Positions 8,375 to 17,140 of a stretch of 64,000 nt of DNA are shown here, in pieces. Every line of letters starts with the position of its first letter. Within the stretch, counting starts at the first letter, position 1. The translations under genes were made by a program, and so were the position numbers. This stretch comes from Bacteroides uniformis (GTDB lineage Bacteria; Bacteroidota; Bacteroidia; Bacteroidales; Bacteroidaceae): assembly GCF_025147485.1 (NCBI RefSeq), contig NZ_CP102263.1, positions 3,671,501 to 3,735,500 on the forward strand, given 5' to 3'. The notes beneath the pieces were generated by a model. The model was not told the DNA's origin and did no database searches. It saw only the letters and a list, made by a program, of their open reading frames with translations.

Positions 8375-9038
8375 CCAGCAATACCCCGAGCACCACACCC
8401 AATATCGCTGCAAACAGCACCCGCATTTCTCCCGGCAGGAGGAATGTGATGGTGTGTGCCGGATACCAGAAGAAAGGAATTGTTTTCTTGAAGACAAAAT
8501 TCCATTGTGCATCCCAATTCAGATGCGTAATGATGCGGGTCATCGGGATAGGAGTGAGGAGGCTGCGAGGCGAACCGCCACAATCCAGGATATGCGTATC
8601 CGTAATCTTATGGAATGTCATGAATACCGGAGCGAAAATGGTATTCATAGCAACTGAAATGGCGAGGGCTATCCATAATTTGTCCAGGCAGAATTCTCCG
8701 TTTATAATGGCGGCGGCATTTGCCATTCCCATATATTCCATAAATTGCGGCACACCTTTGGAGAAGATTATCATGGCCGCATTGATACCCATTCCCAGCA
8801 GTCCCCACACTACGGCACGCGGCAGTACGCCAAATCCTTTTCGGTTATAGACTCCGGCACTGATACGAAGTCCCAGCATCTCACCCAGTGTAGCAAGAAT
8901 TCCGAATTTAACGAAACTCATTACCATGCCATGTGCAGCGTTGAAAGACTTATACCAATTGTAGATGGATTCACTCACAAAGAATGGCAGGAATATTATC
9001 ACCAGAACAAAAATAAAGAGGAAGTCTTGTTTTTTCAT
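8352..9038 (-). CDS. Conserved multi-pass membrane protein of unknown function
   Basis: A 228-residue integral membrane protein beginning MKKQDFLFIFVLVIIFLPFF. Hydrophobic spans are visible at about residues 6-22, 40-60, 78-95, 125-142 and at the C-terminus (VLFAAILGVVLGVLLAIAA). A hydrophilic central loop carries TFHKITDTHILDCGGSP and a WDAQWNFVFKKTIPFFWYPAHT segment. I do not recognise a named family with confidence; its layout is reminiscent of Mpv17/PMP22-like proteins but that is a guess. It has its own -7 box at 9070-9077 and lies downstream of the first 22-bp repeat array. Confidence 0.8.
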   Translation of the reverse strand: MKKQDFLFIFVLVIIFLPFFVSESIYNWYKSFNAAHGMVMSFVKFGILATLGEMLGLRISAGVYNRKGFGVLPRAVVWGLLGMGINAAMIIFSKGVPQFMEYMGMANAAAIINGEFCLDKLWIALAISVAMNTIFAPVFMTFHKITDTHILDCGGSPRSLLTPIPMTRIITHLNWDAQWNFVFKKTIPFFWYPAHTITFLLPGEMRVLFAAILGVVLGVLLAIAARMK

Positions 9039-9069
9039 ACAAAAGTCATGTTTTTCATAAATAATGTGG

Positions 9070-9077
9070 CAAACATA
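9070..9077 (-). promoter_or_regulatory. Probable promoter of the membrane protein gene
   Basis: CAAACATA is TATGTTTG on the coding strand, a TAnnTTTG match 32 bp before the ATG. Confidence 0.5.
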
Positions 9078-9133
9078 CTAAAATTATTCTAATTTAAAAG
9101 CAAATAAGTAAATAAAAGAAGTTTTACCAAACA

Positions 9134-9257
9134 GAACAAAGTGTTTCCCTTAACCGAACAGTGTGTTTCATTAAAGAGAACACTTCGTTTCCCTTAAAAG
9201 AACAGTTTGTTTCGATAATGAAAACACTTTGTTTTCTATAGCTAAAACAAAGTGTTC
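9134..9257. repeat. Phased array of AACA-N3-TGTT inverted repeats (22-bp period), copy 1
   Basis: Six units start with AACA at 9135, 9157, 9179, 9201, 9223 and 9246, spacings 22, 22, 22, 22 and 23 bp. Cores are AACAAAGTGTT, AACAGTGTGTT, AACACTTCGTT, AACAGTTTGTT, AACACTTTGTT and AACAAAGTGTT. The outer half-sites AACA and TGTT are kept (one CGTT), while the central three bases vary. The linker after most units begins TTCCCTTAA or TTCATTAAAGA. The gap 9039-9381 holds otherwise only the membrane-gene promoter and the metalloprotease terminator. Not CRISPR: units are degenerate, linkers are about 11 bp, and there are no cas genes. Confidence 0.85.
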
Positions 9258-9321
9258 AGCACTGTGAACTAACGAACTATCCCATTAGCTTCCTCAGAAG
9301 CCCATATCATAGTCTCGGCAC

Positions 9322-9359
9322 AAAAAAAGTGGGATTCAGAGAAACCTCTGATCCCACTT
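9322..9359 (-). terminator. Terminator after the M48 metalloprotease gene
   Basis: AAGTGGGAT plus CAGAG pair with CTCTG plus ATCCCACTT around an AAAC loop with a single bulged T. Read on the minus strand the stem is followed by a run of T. Confidence 0.8.
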
Positions 9360-9381
9360 CATCATAGTAAGCAACGGATAG

Positions 9382-10188
9382 TTATTTCTTATCCTTCATA
9401 TATTCATCCGCTTTCTCCTTGGCACGTGCCACGCGCTTGGCTGTATCCGGATGAGAAGAGAACATCTTCTGGAACTTGGATTCCTTCGGTGCCTCCGCTG
9501 AAAGTTCAAGCAATTTGTTCAAAGCATTGTACATGGCATACGGATCGAGATTATTCTTGATGCAGAATTCAAAGCCGTAATCATCCGCTTCCGTCTCCTG
9601 CTTCTGGGAGTATTGAGCACCTGCCAATGCCTCGGCCATGGCACCCAGTTCAGAATCACTCAATTTGGATACCGTAGAACTTGCCGCACCGGCAGCATTC
9701 TTCACAGCCGAACGAAGGTAAGCATTCTTCATCGCATCTTTGGAATCCGTATGGATGACGTGACCTATCTCGTGGCCGACAACTGCCATCACTTCATCAT
9801 CCGTCATGATGTCCATCAGTCCGGCACAGATGCGTACACTACCATCACCGCACGCAAAGGCATTCACATCTATTACTTCATAAACACCGAAGTTCACCTT
9901 CAAGCCGTCCACTTCCTTGATATTTCCGGTCAGCTTCTCCAGGCGCTTGCCGTAATCCGTATCGGGCTTTGTCAGCGGATTGTGCGTATCCATCCATTCC
10001 ATATATTCCTTGCTCATCGCTGCAATGTCAGCATCGGACAATGAAATGGCCTTGACGGCATCTGTACCAGCTTGGACAACTTTGTTCACATTGATTTTCT
10101 TTCCACCGATTTTGAACTGCGCATAGGCAGTGGTGGTACAACTCATTCCACATACTACAGCAGTAATGATGAAGAAGTTCTTTTTCAT
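9382..10188 (-). CDS. M48 family zinc metalloprotease, exported
   Basis: A 268-residue periplasmic or envelope M48 (HtpX/BepA-like) peptidase. It has a signal peptide MKKNFFIITAVVCGMSCTTT with cleavage likely after TAYAQ. The zinc motif HEIGH has H139, E140 and H143; the third ligand is in the downstream ETEADDYGFEFC segment, where E of EADDYG is the expected residue. There are no TPR repeats, so it is the short form rather than BepA. The end (SSHPDTAKRVARAKEKADEYMKDKK) is the usual M48 finish. The gene is flanked by terminators on both sides, so it is monocistronic. The substrate is unknown. Confidence 0.9.
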   Translation of the reverse strand: MKKNFFIITAVVCGMSCTTTAYAQFKIGGKKINVNKVVQAGTDAVKAISLSDADIAAMSKEYMEWMDTHNPLTKPDTDYGKRLEKLTGNIKEVDGLKVNFGVYEVIDVNAFACGDGSVRICAGLMDIMTDDEVMAVVGHEIGHVIHTDSKDAMKNAYLRSAVKNAAGAASSTVSKLSDSELGAMAEALAGAQYSQKQETEADDYGFEFCIKNNLDPYAMYNALNKLLELSAEAPKESKFQKMFSSHPDTAKRVARAKEKADEYMKDKK

Positions 10189-10230
10189 GTACTTTACGAT
10201 TTAATTTTAATCCTACTTCGCTTTGTCTAT

Positions 10231-10264
10231 AAAAAAAACCGCCTAATCATTATTAAACGGTTTT
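10231..10264 (-). terminator. Terminator after serine palmitoyltransferase
   Basis: AAAACCG (10235-10241) pairs with CGGTTTT (10258-10264). In the minus direction the hairpin is followed by an eight-base T run. Confidence 0.75.
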
Positions 10265-10287
10265 CCGAATATCTGTTTAAATCAAGT

Positions 10288-11475
10288 TTACTTGATGATA
10301 CCCAATTCCTTGAAACATTTAGTCAATTTTTCTACAGCATAATCCACTTGTTCGACCGTATGGGTAGCCATCAACGCTACACGCACCAGTGTATCTTGTG
10401 GAGCACATGCAGGTGGAATAACGGGGTTGATGAAGATACCTTCGTCAAAAGCCAGCTTCGTTACTATAAATGTCTTCTCTGTATCACGCACATAGAGAGG
10501 AATGATAGGAGATTCTGTCTCACCGATTTCGAAGCCTGCATCGCGGAACTTCTTCAAGGCATAGTTAGTGATGTCCCACAGACGTTGGATGCGTTCAGGT
10601 TCGGACTTGATGATGTGAAGCGCCTCGCGGGCTGCAGCCGTAGCAGCAGGTGTGCTACTTGCCTGGAATATATAGGAACGGGCATTGTGGCGCAGCCAAT
10701 TGATTACCGCCTTGTCTCCAGCAACAAAACCACCGATGGAAGCCAATGACTTGCTGAATGTACCCATAATCAGGTCTACATCTTCGGTAACACCGAAATG
10801 GTCGCACACACCACGGCCTTGTTTTCCGAATACACCCAAGCCGTGAGCTTCGTCCACGTAAATGCTGGCGTTGTATTTCTTCTTCAGGCGGACAATTTCG
10901 GGCAGATTGGCCAAGTCACCTTCCATGGAAAATACTCCATCCACAACAATCAGCTTTACAGCATCCAGTTCGCATTTCTGGAGTTCTTTTTCCAAAGCCT
11001 CCATATCGTTATGCTTGTACTTCAACTGAGTGGCAAATGCAAGACGGCGGCCATCTACAATGGAAGCGTGATCACGGTCATCACAAATAATATAATCCCC
11101 ACGGCCTACAACGGCAGGAATAATACCTTCGTTTACAGTAAATCCGGTAGAAAAACAGAGTGCTTCATCTTTTCCTACGAATTCAGCCAATTCCTTCTCC
11201 AGTTCAACATGTATATCGAGTGTTCCGTTCAGAAAGCGGGAACCTGCACAACCGGTGCCATATTTTTCTGTGGCAGCTATCGAGGCATCAATGATACGCT
11301 TGTCATATGTCAGTCCCATATATGCATTAGAGCCGAACATCAGAACCTTTTTACCATCCATCATTACCTCTGTATCCTGATGGCTGTTAATTGTGCGGAA
11401 ATAAGGATATACGCCTTTTGCCATAAACTGCTGCGGCAGGTCGTATTTCGCAAATTTGTCTTGTAGTAAACCCAT
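10288..11475 (-). CDS. spt: Serine palmitoyltransferase-type alpha-oxoamine synthase
   Basis: A 395-residue PLP enzyme of fold type I. The alpha-oxoamine synthase features are FGSNAYMGL near residue 47, GTGCAGSRFLNGT near 93, the DEAHGLGVFG cofactor segment near 210, and the Schiff-base lysine K242 in GTFSKSLASIGG. In Bacteroides this gene condenses serine with an acyl-CoA to give 3-ketosphinganine, the first step of sphingolipid synthesis. Glycine C-acetyltransferase (Kbl) is the main alternative, but the start MGLLQDKFAKYDLPQQFMAKG matches the Bacteroides SPT group as I know it. It has its own promoter, is divergent from a DAGK-domain lipid kinase, and ends at a terminator. Confidence 0.88.
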   Translation of the reverse strand: MGLLQDKFAKYDLPQQFMAKGVYPYFRTINSHQDTEVMMDGKKVLMFGSNAYMGLTYDKRIIDASIAATEKYGTGCAGSRFLNGTLDIHVELEKELAEFVGKDEALCFSTGFTVNEGIIPAVVGRGDYIICDDRDHASIVDGRRLAFATQLKYKHNDMEALEKELQKCELDAVKLIVVDGVFSMEGDLANLPEIVRLKKKYNASIYVDEAHGLGVFGKQGRGVCDHFGVTEDVDLIMGTFSKSLASIGGFVAGDKAVINWLRHNARSYIFQASSTPAATAAAREALHIIKSEPERIQRLWDITNYALKKFRDAGFEIGETESPIIPLYVRDTEKTFIVTKLAFDEGIFINPVIPPACAPQDTLVRVALMATHTVEQVDYAVEKLTKCFKELGIIK

Positions 11476-11537
11476 GAAATATCTTTTATATAATGAATAT
11501 TTAATTCTATTAAATACAAGTCTTAAAAAACAGGGGG

Positions 11538-11545
11538 CAAAGATA
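11538..11545 (-). promoter_or_regulatory. Probable spt promoter (-7 element)
   Basis: CAAAGATA is TATCTTTG on the coding strand, the most frequent -7 form in this window, 63 bp before the spt start. Confidence 0.55.
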
Positions 11546-11640
11546 GCAAAATATGTCGGTATATGTTCTATTTACATTAAAAAAACTACTTATACTTATT
11601 TTAAAAAGAATTATGTGGTTAATTTTTCAGATATTTATAT

Positions 11641-11648
11641 TACTTTTG
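11641..11648 (+). promoter_or_regulatory. Probable promoter of the lipid kinase gene
   Basis: TACTTTTG fits TAnnTTTG. Transcription would begin near 11655, which rules out the upstream in-frame TTG at 11653 as start and supports the ATG at 11683. Confidence 0.55.
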
Positions 11649-11682
11649 CCAGTTGGAAAACCTGCATAGCAACAACCCTTGC

Positions 11683-12726
11683 ATGAACGAAAACAAGAAG
11701 AAAATAGCATTCATCATAAACCCCATATCCGGCACTCAGAGTAAGGAGCAGATACTGAAGTGGCTCGATGAAAAGCTGGATAAGGAAAGGTATGCACAAG
11801 AAGTGATTTATACCGAACGGGCAGGCCATGCCGTAGAGATAGCGGCACAGAAGGCACAAGAAGATGCACATGCCGTCATCGCCATAGGAGGAGACGGCAC
11901 CATCAATGAGATAGCTCGCTCACTGGTACATACAAAAACCGCTTTGGGCATCATTCCCTGCGGTTCCGGCAACGGACTTGCCCGCCATCTGCAGATTCCG
12001 ATGGAGCCGAAAAAGGCCATCGACATCATCAATGACGGACTGATAGACATCATTGACTACGGAAAAATCAACGATGTGCCTTTCTTCTGCACCTGCGGCG
12101 TGGGATTCGACGCATTTGTAAGCCTGCAATTCTCCAAGGCGGGAAGGAGAGGACCACTCACTTATCTGGAAAAGACTCTGCTCGAAAGCCTGAAGTACCG
12201 TCCGGAAACCTATGAACTGGAAATGGACGGCAGCACCCTGCGATACAAGGCGTTCCTAATAGCCTGCGGAAACGCATCGCAATATGGAAACAATGCGTAT
12301 ATTGCCCCACAAGCCACCTTGAACGACGGACTGCTGGACGTCACCATACTCGAGCCGTTCACTGTGCTCGATGTACCGTCGCTCTCTTTCCAGCTCTTCA
12401 ACAAGACCATTGACCAGAACAGCCGGATTAAGACGTTCCGTTGCCAGACACTCCGTATTCACCGTTCTAAACCGGGGGTAGTCCACTTTGACGGCGACCC
12501 GATGATGATGGGAGAGAATGTAGATGTAAAGATTATGAAGAAAGGACTGCAGGTCATTGTTCCCCGGGATGCGGAAAAAGACACTTCGAATGTCTTGCAG
12601 CGGGCACAAGACTATATCAACGGACTGAAACAAATTAATGATGCTTTTGTGGAAGACATCGCCCATAAAAACAAGATGATACTGGATAAAGGCAAAAGGC
12701 AATTCAAGAAACTGACAAAAATGTAA
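11683..12726 (+). CDS. DAGK-domain lipid kinase (diacylglycerol or sphingoid kinase)
   Basis: A 347-residue kinase of the YegS/DgkB/sphingosine kinase superfamily. The catalytic domain starts KKKIAFIINPISGTQSKEQI, with the nucleotide motif GGDGT at residues 69-73 and the PCGSGNGLARHL motif near 90. The second, beta-rich lobe carries the KTFRCQTLRIHR segment and HFDGDPM near residue 273. The start is the ATG at 11683, placed 35 bp after the -7 box. It is divergent from serine palmitoyltransferase across a 200-bp gap. The family covers diacylglycerol, sphingosine and ceramide kinases, and sequence alone does not tell the substrate; the neighbour makes a sphingolipid substrate plausible. Confidence 0.87.
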   Translation: MNENKKKIAFIINPISGTQSKEQILKWLDEKLDKERYAQEVIYTERAGHAVEIAAQKAQEDAHAVIAIGGDGTINEIARSLVHTKTALGIIPCGSGNGLARHLQIPMEPKKAIDIINDGLIDIIDYGKINDVPFFCTCGVGFDAFVSLQFSKAGRRGPLTYLEKTLLESLKYRPETYELEMDGSTLRYKAFLIACGNASQYGNNAYIAPQATLNDGLLDVTILEPFTVLDVPSLSFQLFNKTIDQNSRIKTFRCQTLRIHRSKPGVVHFDGDPMMMGENVDVKIMKKGLQVIVPRDAEKDTSNVLQRAQDYINGLKQINDAFVEDIAHKNKMILDKGKRQFKKLTKM

Positions 12727-12801
12727 TGTTGTAAAAAAGGTACTAAAGGAGTTTCTGAAAATAACTTTCCCCTTTTGATGCGCCATATAATATGTTTTAT
12801 G

Positions 12802-12809
12802 TATTTTTG
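12802..12809 (+). promoter_or_regulatory. Probable aspS promoter (-7 element)
   Basis: TATTTTTG matches TAnnTTTG; a TTTG at 12774-12777 is a possible -33 at a slightly long spacing. The leader contains the AGTAAAT-type repeat described separately. Confidence 0.5.
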
Positions 12810-12821
12810 CAAAGCCAAAAT

Positions 12822-12853
12822 AGTAAATAAGTAAATCGTCAAACAGTAAATAA
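12822..12853 (+). repeat. Short AGTAAAT direct repeats in the aspS leader
   Basis: AGTAAAT or AAGTAAAT occurs three times in 32 bp (AGTAAATAAGTAAATCG, then CAAACAGTAAATAAA). A similar AAGTAAATAAA is at 9106. Low-complexity intergenic repeat of unknown role. Confidence 0.5.
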
Positions 12854-12857
12854 AAAG

Positions 12858-14615
12858 ATGTATAGATCACACACCTGCGGAGAACTCCGTATCTCCGATG
12901 TTAACAAGCAAGTGACGCTGGCAGGTTGGGTACAGCGCAGCCGTAAGATGGGAGGCATGACTTTCATTGACCTCCGCGACCGTTACGGAATTACCCAATT
13001 AGTGTTCAACGAAGAGGTGAATGCCGAACTTTGCGAGCGTGCCAACCGCTTGGGCCGTGAATTCGTAATCCAGGTTAAAGGTACCGTAAACGAACGTTTC
13101 AGTAAAAACCAGCATATCCCGACGGGAGACATTGAAATCATCGTATCGGAACTGGATGTTCTGAACTCATCGCTGACCCCTCCCTTCACCATCGAGGAAA
13201 ATACGGACGGTGGCGACGATATCCGCATGAAGTACCGTTATCTAGACCTGCGCCGTGCCAATGTACGCAGCAATCTGGAGCTTCGCCATAAAATGACAAT
13301 TGAAGTACGCAAATACCTGGACAGCCAGGGATTCATCGAAGTGGAAACTCCGATTCTGGTAGGCTCCACACCCGAAGGTGCACGCGATTTCGTCGTTCCT
13401 TCACGCATGAACCCGGGACAATTCTATGCCTTACCTCAAAGCCCGCAGACACTGAAACAGTTGTTGATGGTTTCCGGTTTCGACCGTTACTTCCAGATAG
13501 CCAAATGCTTCCGTGACGAAGACCTGCGTGCCGACCGCCAGCCGGAATTCACACAGATTGACTGCGAAATGTCTTTTGTGGAGCAGGATGACGTCATCAA
13601 CCTCTTCGAAGGCATGGCCAAATATCTGTTCAAGGAAATCCGTGGCGTAGAGATGAACGAGCCGTTCATGCGCATGCCATGGGCAGACGCCATGAAATAT
13701 TACGGCAGCGACAAGCCCGACCTCCGTTTCGGCATGAAGTTCGTGGAACTGATGGACATCATGAAGGGACACGGATTCCCGGTATTCGACAATGCCGCCT
13801 ACATCGGCGGTATCTGCGCAGAAGGCGCCGCACACTATACCCGCAAACAGCTGGATGTACTGACCGAATTCGTGAAAAGACCGCAAATCGGTGCCAAAGG
13901 TATGGTATACGCGCGCGTAGAGGCAGACGGCAACGTAAAATCAAGTGTCGACAAGTTCTATGCGCAGGAAGTATTGCAGGAGATGAAGGCTGCTTTCAAC
14001 GCCAAGCCGGGTGACCTGATTCTGATTCTGAGCGGTGACGATGCCATGAAGACCCGCAAGCAACTGAACGAGTTGCGCCTTGAAATGGGTAACCAACTGG
14101 GATTACGCGACAAGAACAAGTTCGTCTGCCTTTGGGTGGTTGACTTCCCGATGTTTGAGTGGAGCGATGAAGAAGGCCGCCTGATGGCTATGCACCACCC
14201 GTTCACTCATCCGAAAGACGAAGATATTCCTTTGCTGGATACAGACCCGGCAGCTGTCCGTGCAGATGCATACGATATGGTGTGCAACGGTATTGAAGTG
14301 GGTGGAGGTTCCATCCGTATCCACGATGCACAGTTGCAGGCCAAAATGTTCGAGATTCTCGGATTCACTCCGGAGAAGGCTCAGGAGCAGTTCGGCTTCC
14401 TGATGAATGCCTTCAAATACGGTGCACCTCCTCACGGTGGTCTGGCATACGGTCTGGACCGTTGGGTCAGCATCTTCGCAGGTCTCGACAGTATCCGCGA
14501 CTGCATTGCATTCCCCAAAAACAACAGTGGACGCGATGTAATGCTGGATGCACCTTCAGTTATTGACCAGAAGCAGCTGGACGAACTGAATCTGATTGTT
14601 GAAGTGAAAGAGTAA
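12858..14615 (+). CDS. aspS: Aspartyl-tRNA synthetase
   Basis: A 585-residue class IIb aminoacyl-tRNA synthetase that charges tRNA-Asp in the cytosol. The N-terminal OB-fold anticodon domain starts [20 protein letters not shown]. Class II motif 2 is [18 protein letters not shown] (near residue 217), and motif 3 is [16 protein letters not shown] near residue 530. The bacterial GAD insertion domain lies between about 290 and 410. Length and motifs are those of the bacterial discriminating type. It appears to be followed directly by the GtrA-like gene, only 21 bp away, so the two may be co-transcribed. Confidence 0.97.
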   Translation: MYRSHTCGELRISDVNKQVTLAGWVQRSRKMGGMTFIDLRDRYGITQLVFNEEVNAELCERANRLGREFVIQVKGTVNERFSKNQHIPTGDIEIIVSELDVLNSSLTPPFTIEENTDGGDDIRMKYRYLDLRRANVRSNLELRHKMTIEVRKYLDSQGFIEVETPILVGSTPEGARDFVVPSRMNPGQFYALPQSPQTLKQLLMVSGFDRYFQIAKCFRDEDLRADRQPEFTQIDCEMSFVEQDDVINLFEGMAKYLFKEIRGVEMNEPFMRMPWADAMKYYGSDKPDLRFGMKFVELMDIMKGHGFPVFDNAAYIGGICAEGAAHYTRKQLDVLTEFVKRPQIGAKGMVYARVEADGNVKSSVDKFYAQEVLQEMKAAFNAKPGDLILILSGDDAMKTRKQLNELRLEMGNQLGLRDKNKFVCLWVVDFPMFEWSDEEGRLMAMHHPFTHPKDEDIPLLDTDPAAVRADAYDMVCNGIEVGGGSIRIHDAQLQAKMFEILGFTPEKAQEQFGFLMNAFKYGAPPHGGLAYGLDRWVSIFAGLDSIRDCIAFPKNNSGRDVMLDAPSVIDQKQLDELNLIVEVKE

Positions 14616-14636
14616 AAGCAGGTACAGAGTAGGAGA

Positions 14637-15017
14637 GTGAAAGAGTCTGCACGCATTTTTCGTTTTGCGGTAATCGGCACGCTGAATGCCTTGATTATGG
14701 CTGTTACCGTTTGGGTAATGATGGACGAACTGGACATCAACTATATGCTCTCCAATGTAACCGCATATATACTTGCACAGATACACAACTTCATCTGGTG
14801 CAAGTACTGGATATTCCCTACAGAAAAAAAGAGCAACACTTGGCGACAAGTGCTGCTCTTTTCCATAGCTTTCGGAATGGCTTACGGAGCGCAATTCCTT
14901 TTCCTCATAGGGCTGGTGGAGGGACTGGACTGCAATGAATACCTTGCCCAGTTCCTGGGATTATTCATCTACGGAAGTGTCAATTTCCTGATGAACAAAC
15001 GGGTGACATTCCGTTAG
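14637..15017 (+). CDS. GtrA-like four-helix membrane protein
   Basis: A 126-residue GtrA/DPMS-family membrane protein. It has four hydrophobic spans (about 9-29, 38-58, 73-93 and 100-118) and the conserved GtrA features FAVIGTLNA near the start, HNFIWCKYWIF after span two and FLMNKRVTFR at the end. Such proteins are thought to assist flipping of polyprenyl-linked sugars in polysaccharide synthesis. The start is GTG 14637, the only reasonable initiator; its reading frame opens right after the aspS stop. No glycosyltransferase is adjacent, so the partner is unknown. Confidence 0.85.
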   Translation: MKESARIFRFAVIGTLNALIMAVTVWVMMDELDINYMLSNVTAYILAQIHNFIWCKYWIFPTEKKSNTWRQVLLFSIAFGMAYGAQFLFLIGLVEGLDCNEYLAQFLGLFIYGSVNFLMNKRVTFR

Positions 15018-15043
15018 TTCTCCCCCAGAGATCCCCGTCGTTA

Positions 15044-15931
15044 TCAGTCAAGAAATCGTTTTGTCAATCCGGCATAGGCATCAATTCTGCGGTCGCGCAG
15101 GAAAGGCCACCAACGGCGTACATTTTCCGAGCGTTCCAAGTCCACCTCTACAACGATATTTTCCGGCCGTTCGTTTCCTGCTTGGGCCAGGAACTCGCCT
15201 TGCGGTCCGGCCACAAAACTATTTCCCCAAAACAAGATACCATTGGTCTGCATGGAAGGATCCGGCTCATGTCCCACACGGTTCACTGAAACAACCGGCA
15301 AGCCGTTGGCCACAGCATGTCCACGCTGGGAGATAATCCAAGCATTGAGCTGACGCGCCTTTTCATCATCCGTATCACTGCTTTCCCAACCGATAGCCGT
15401 AGGATATATTAGTATTTCAGCTCCCTTCAGCGCCATCAGACGTGCTGCTTCCGGATACCATTGGTCCCAGCACACCAAAACTCCCAATTTGCCCAAAGAT
15501 GTCTGAATAGGTTCGAAGCCTATATCACCGGGAGTAAAATAGAATTTCTCATAATAGGCGGGGTCATCAGGAATATGCATCTTCCGGTATTTCCCGGCAA
15601 TGCTGCCGTCACGTTCAAAAACAACCGCTGTGTTATGATACAATCCGGGAGCGCGTTTCTCGAACAGAGAAGTGACCAGCACAATATCGTTGGCAGCAGC
15701 CAACTCTGAATAGAATCCCGTAGAAGGACCGGGAATCGGTTCTGCCAAGTCGAACAACTGCGTGTTTTCCGTCTGACAGAAATACAGAGAGTTATGCAGC
15801 TCCTGCAAAACAACCAATTGAGCCCCATGCGCCGCACATGCCTCTATACTTTTGGCCAAATTCATTAAATTAGTCCTGAGGTCCTTGGTATTGGCCTGCT
15901 GGATAATACCTACTTTTATTTTTCTTGTCAT
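15044..15931 (-). CDS. aguB: N-carbamoylputrescine amidase
   Basis: A 295-residue carbon-nitrogen hydrolase that converts N-carbamoylputrescine to putrescine, CO2 and ammonia. The Glu-Lys-Cys triad is visible in LQELHNSLYF (Glu), KYRKMHIPD (Lys) and VLVCWDQWYPE (Cys). The DDPAYYEKFYF segment after the Lys motif is typical of the AguB subgroup. It lies 40 bp downstream of aguA in the same direction, which supports the specific assignment. The minus-strand ATG at 15931 precedes the conserved KIKVGIIQQAN start. Confidence 0.93.
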   Translation of the reverse strand: MTRKIKVGIIQQANTKDLRTNLMNLAKSIEACAAHGAQLVVLQELHNSLYFCQTENTQLFDLAEPIPGPSTGFYSELAAANDIVLVTSLFEKRAPGLYHNTAVVFERDGSIAGKYRKMHIPDDPAYYEKFYFTPGDIGFEPIQTSLGKLGVLVCWDQWYPEAARLMALKGAEILIYPTAIGWESSDTDDEKARQLNAWIISQRGHAVANGLPVVSVNRVGHEPDPSMQTNGILFWGNSFVAGPQGEFLAQAGNERPENIVVEVDLERSENVRRWWPFLRDRRIDAYAGLTKRFLD

Positions 15932-15971
15932 CTTATTCTATGGTTTATTGTTTTACTATGTATAATCGACA

Positions 15972-17015
15972 TTACTTCAACACCCCTACGGGATATTGCA
16001 TGGTAACACAATGCAAAGAGCCGTGTTGCTTAATCAAAGCACGGCAATCTATCCCGATAATTTCATAACCGGGAAAAGCCTCCCGCAACACTTCCCCCGC
16101 GCGGGCATCATTCTCCGGCTGGCGATAGGTGGGGTAAAGCACTGCATCATTCAGAATCAAGAAATTAGCGTAAGTGGCAGGAAGCCGTTCCCCTTCCTCT
16201 TCTATCTTATCGGCCATGGGCAAAGCCAGCAAACGGTAAGGTTCCCCCTTCAACGTACGGAAAGTCTTCAGTTGCTCCTCCATGCGATGCAGTTCTTCGT
16301 AATGCTCATCATCCGCATCCTTGCATTGTACATAGGCTATCGTGTCGGCAGGGCAGAAACGGGCCAGCGTGTCTATATGACTGTCCGTATCGTCACCTGC
16401 CAAATAACCGTGGTCCAGCCAAAGAACACGTTGCAGGTGAAAAACGGAACGAAGATATTCCTCAATTTCCACCCGGTTCATCTGTCCGTTCCGGTTAGGC
16501 GAAAGCAGGCATTCGGAGGTGGTGAGCAACGTACCCATGCCGTCACTTTCGATGGAACCGCCTTCAAGGACAAACCCCAAGCGATTTACATACTTTCCTT
16601 TCATCACTTCCGACTCCACCGCACGACGCGTAATCAAATTATCCTTATCGGATGCAAACTTCAATCCCCACCCGTTGAACTTAAAGTCGAGCAGAGATAC
16701 ACCGTCAGCATCCAGTAGGGTGATGGCTCCATGGTCGCGTGCCCAAGTATCATTCGTCTCACACTTCAGGAAACGGACATTTTCCATATTCACCCTGCCG
16801 AGAATCTGTTTCTTCACCTCATCCGGTTCTGGGGTTACAATCAGCAATGTCTCCCGGGCGGCTATTTCGTGGGCAATGGCTACAAAACATTCCTGCACTT
16901 CGTCCAACATATAGGTCCAGTCTGTACCCGCATGGGGCCATGTAAGCTGTATGCCGCTTTGCAAAGCCCATTCGGCAGGCAAGTGGGGAGCACGTGTCTC
17001 TACCTGAAAAGTCAT
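15972..17015 (-). CDS. aguA: Agmatine deiminase
   Basis: A 347-residue enzyme of the guanidino-modifying (PPAD) superfamily that turns agmatine into N-carbamoylputrescine. Family features are PAEWALQSGIQLTWPHAGTDW at the start, NDTWARDHGAI (the Asp-binding region), the GGSIESDG segment, DGHYLA-like LDHGYLAGDDTDSHID, and the catalytic cysteine in GSLHCVTMQYP near the C-terminus. The frame is open further upstream to 17165, but the homologous part begins at MTFQVETRAPHLPAEW, so I use the ATG at 17015. With aguB it makes putrescine from agmatine; the arginine decarboxylase that would supply agmatine is not in this window. Confidence 0.92.
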   Translation of the reverse strand: MTFQVETRAPHLPAEWALQSGIQLTWPHAGTDWTYMLDEVQECFVAIAHEIAARETLLIVTPEPDEVKKQILGRVNMENVRFLKCETNDTWARDHGAITLLDADGVSLLDFKFNGWGLKFASDKDNLITRRAVESEVMKGKYVNRLGFVLEGGSIESDGMGTLLTTSECLLSPNRNGQMNRVEIEEYLRSVFHLQRVLWLDHGYLAGDDTDSHIDTLARFCPADTIAYVQCKDADDEHYEELHRMEEQLKTFRTLKGEPYRLLALPMADKIEEEGERLPATYANFLILNDAVLYPTYRQPENDARAGEVLREAFPGYEIIGIDCRALIKQHGSLHCVTMQYPVGVLK

Positions 17016-17140
17016 ATTCTTGCCAAAACGCACCTGACAGTCCTTCTCTGCGGCACCACCCAGCGGCAGTCCTACAAAATATCCCATATTATTTATCTTT
17101 TCTAATTCGTTACTTTTTAAGTTAGCAGAGAGAGGGAGAA

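Noticed and set aside
9134..9257. CRISPR-like array
   Set aside because: Units are short and degenerate, linkers are about 11 bp and partly shared, and no cas genes occur in the window.
11653..11682. Upstream TTG start of the lipid kinase
   Set aside because: It lies at the predicted transcript start, directly after the -7 box, leaving no leader; the ATG at 11683 fits the family start.
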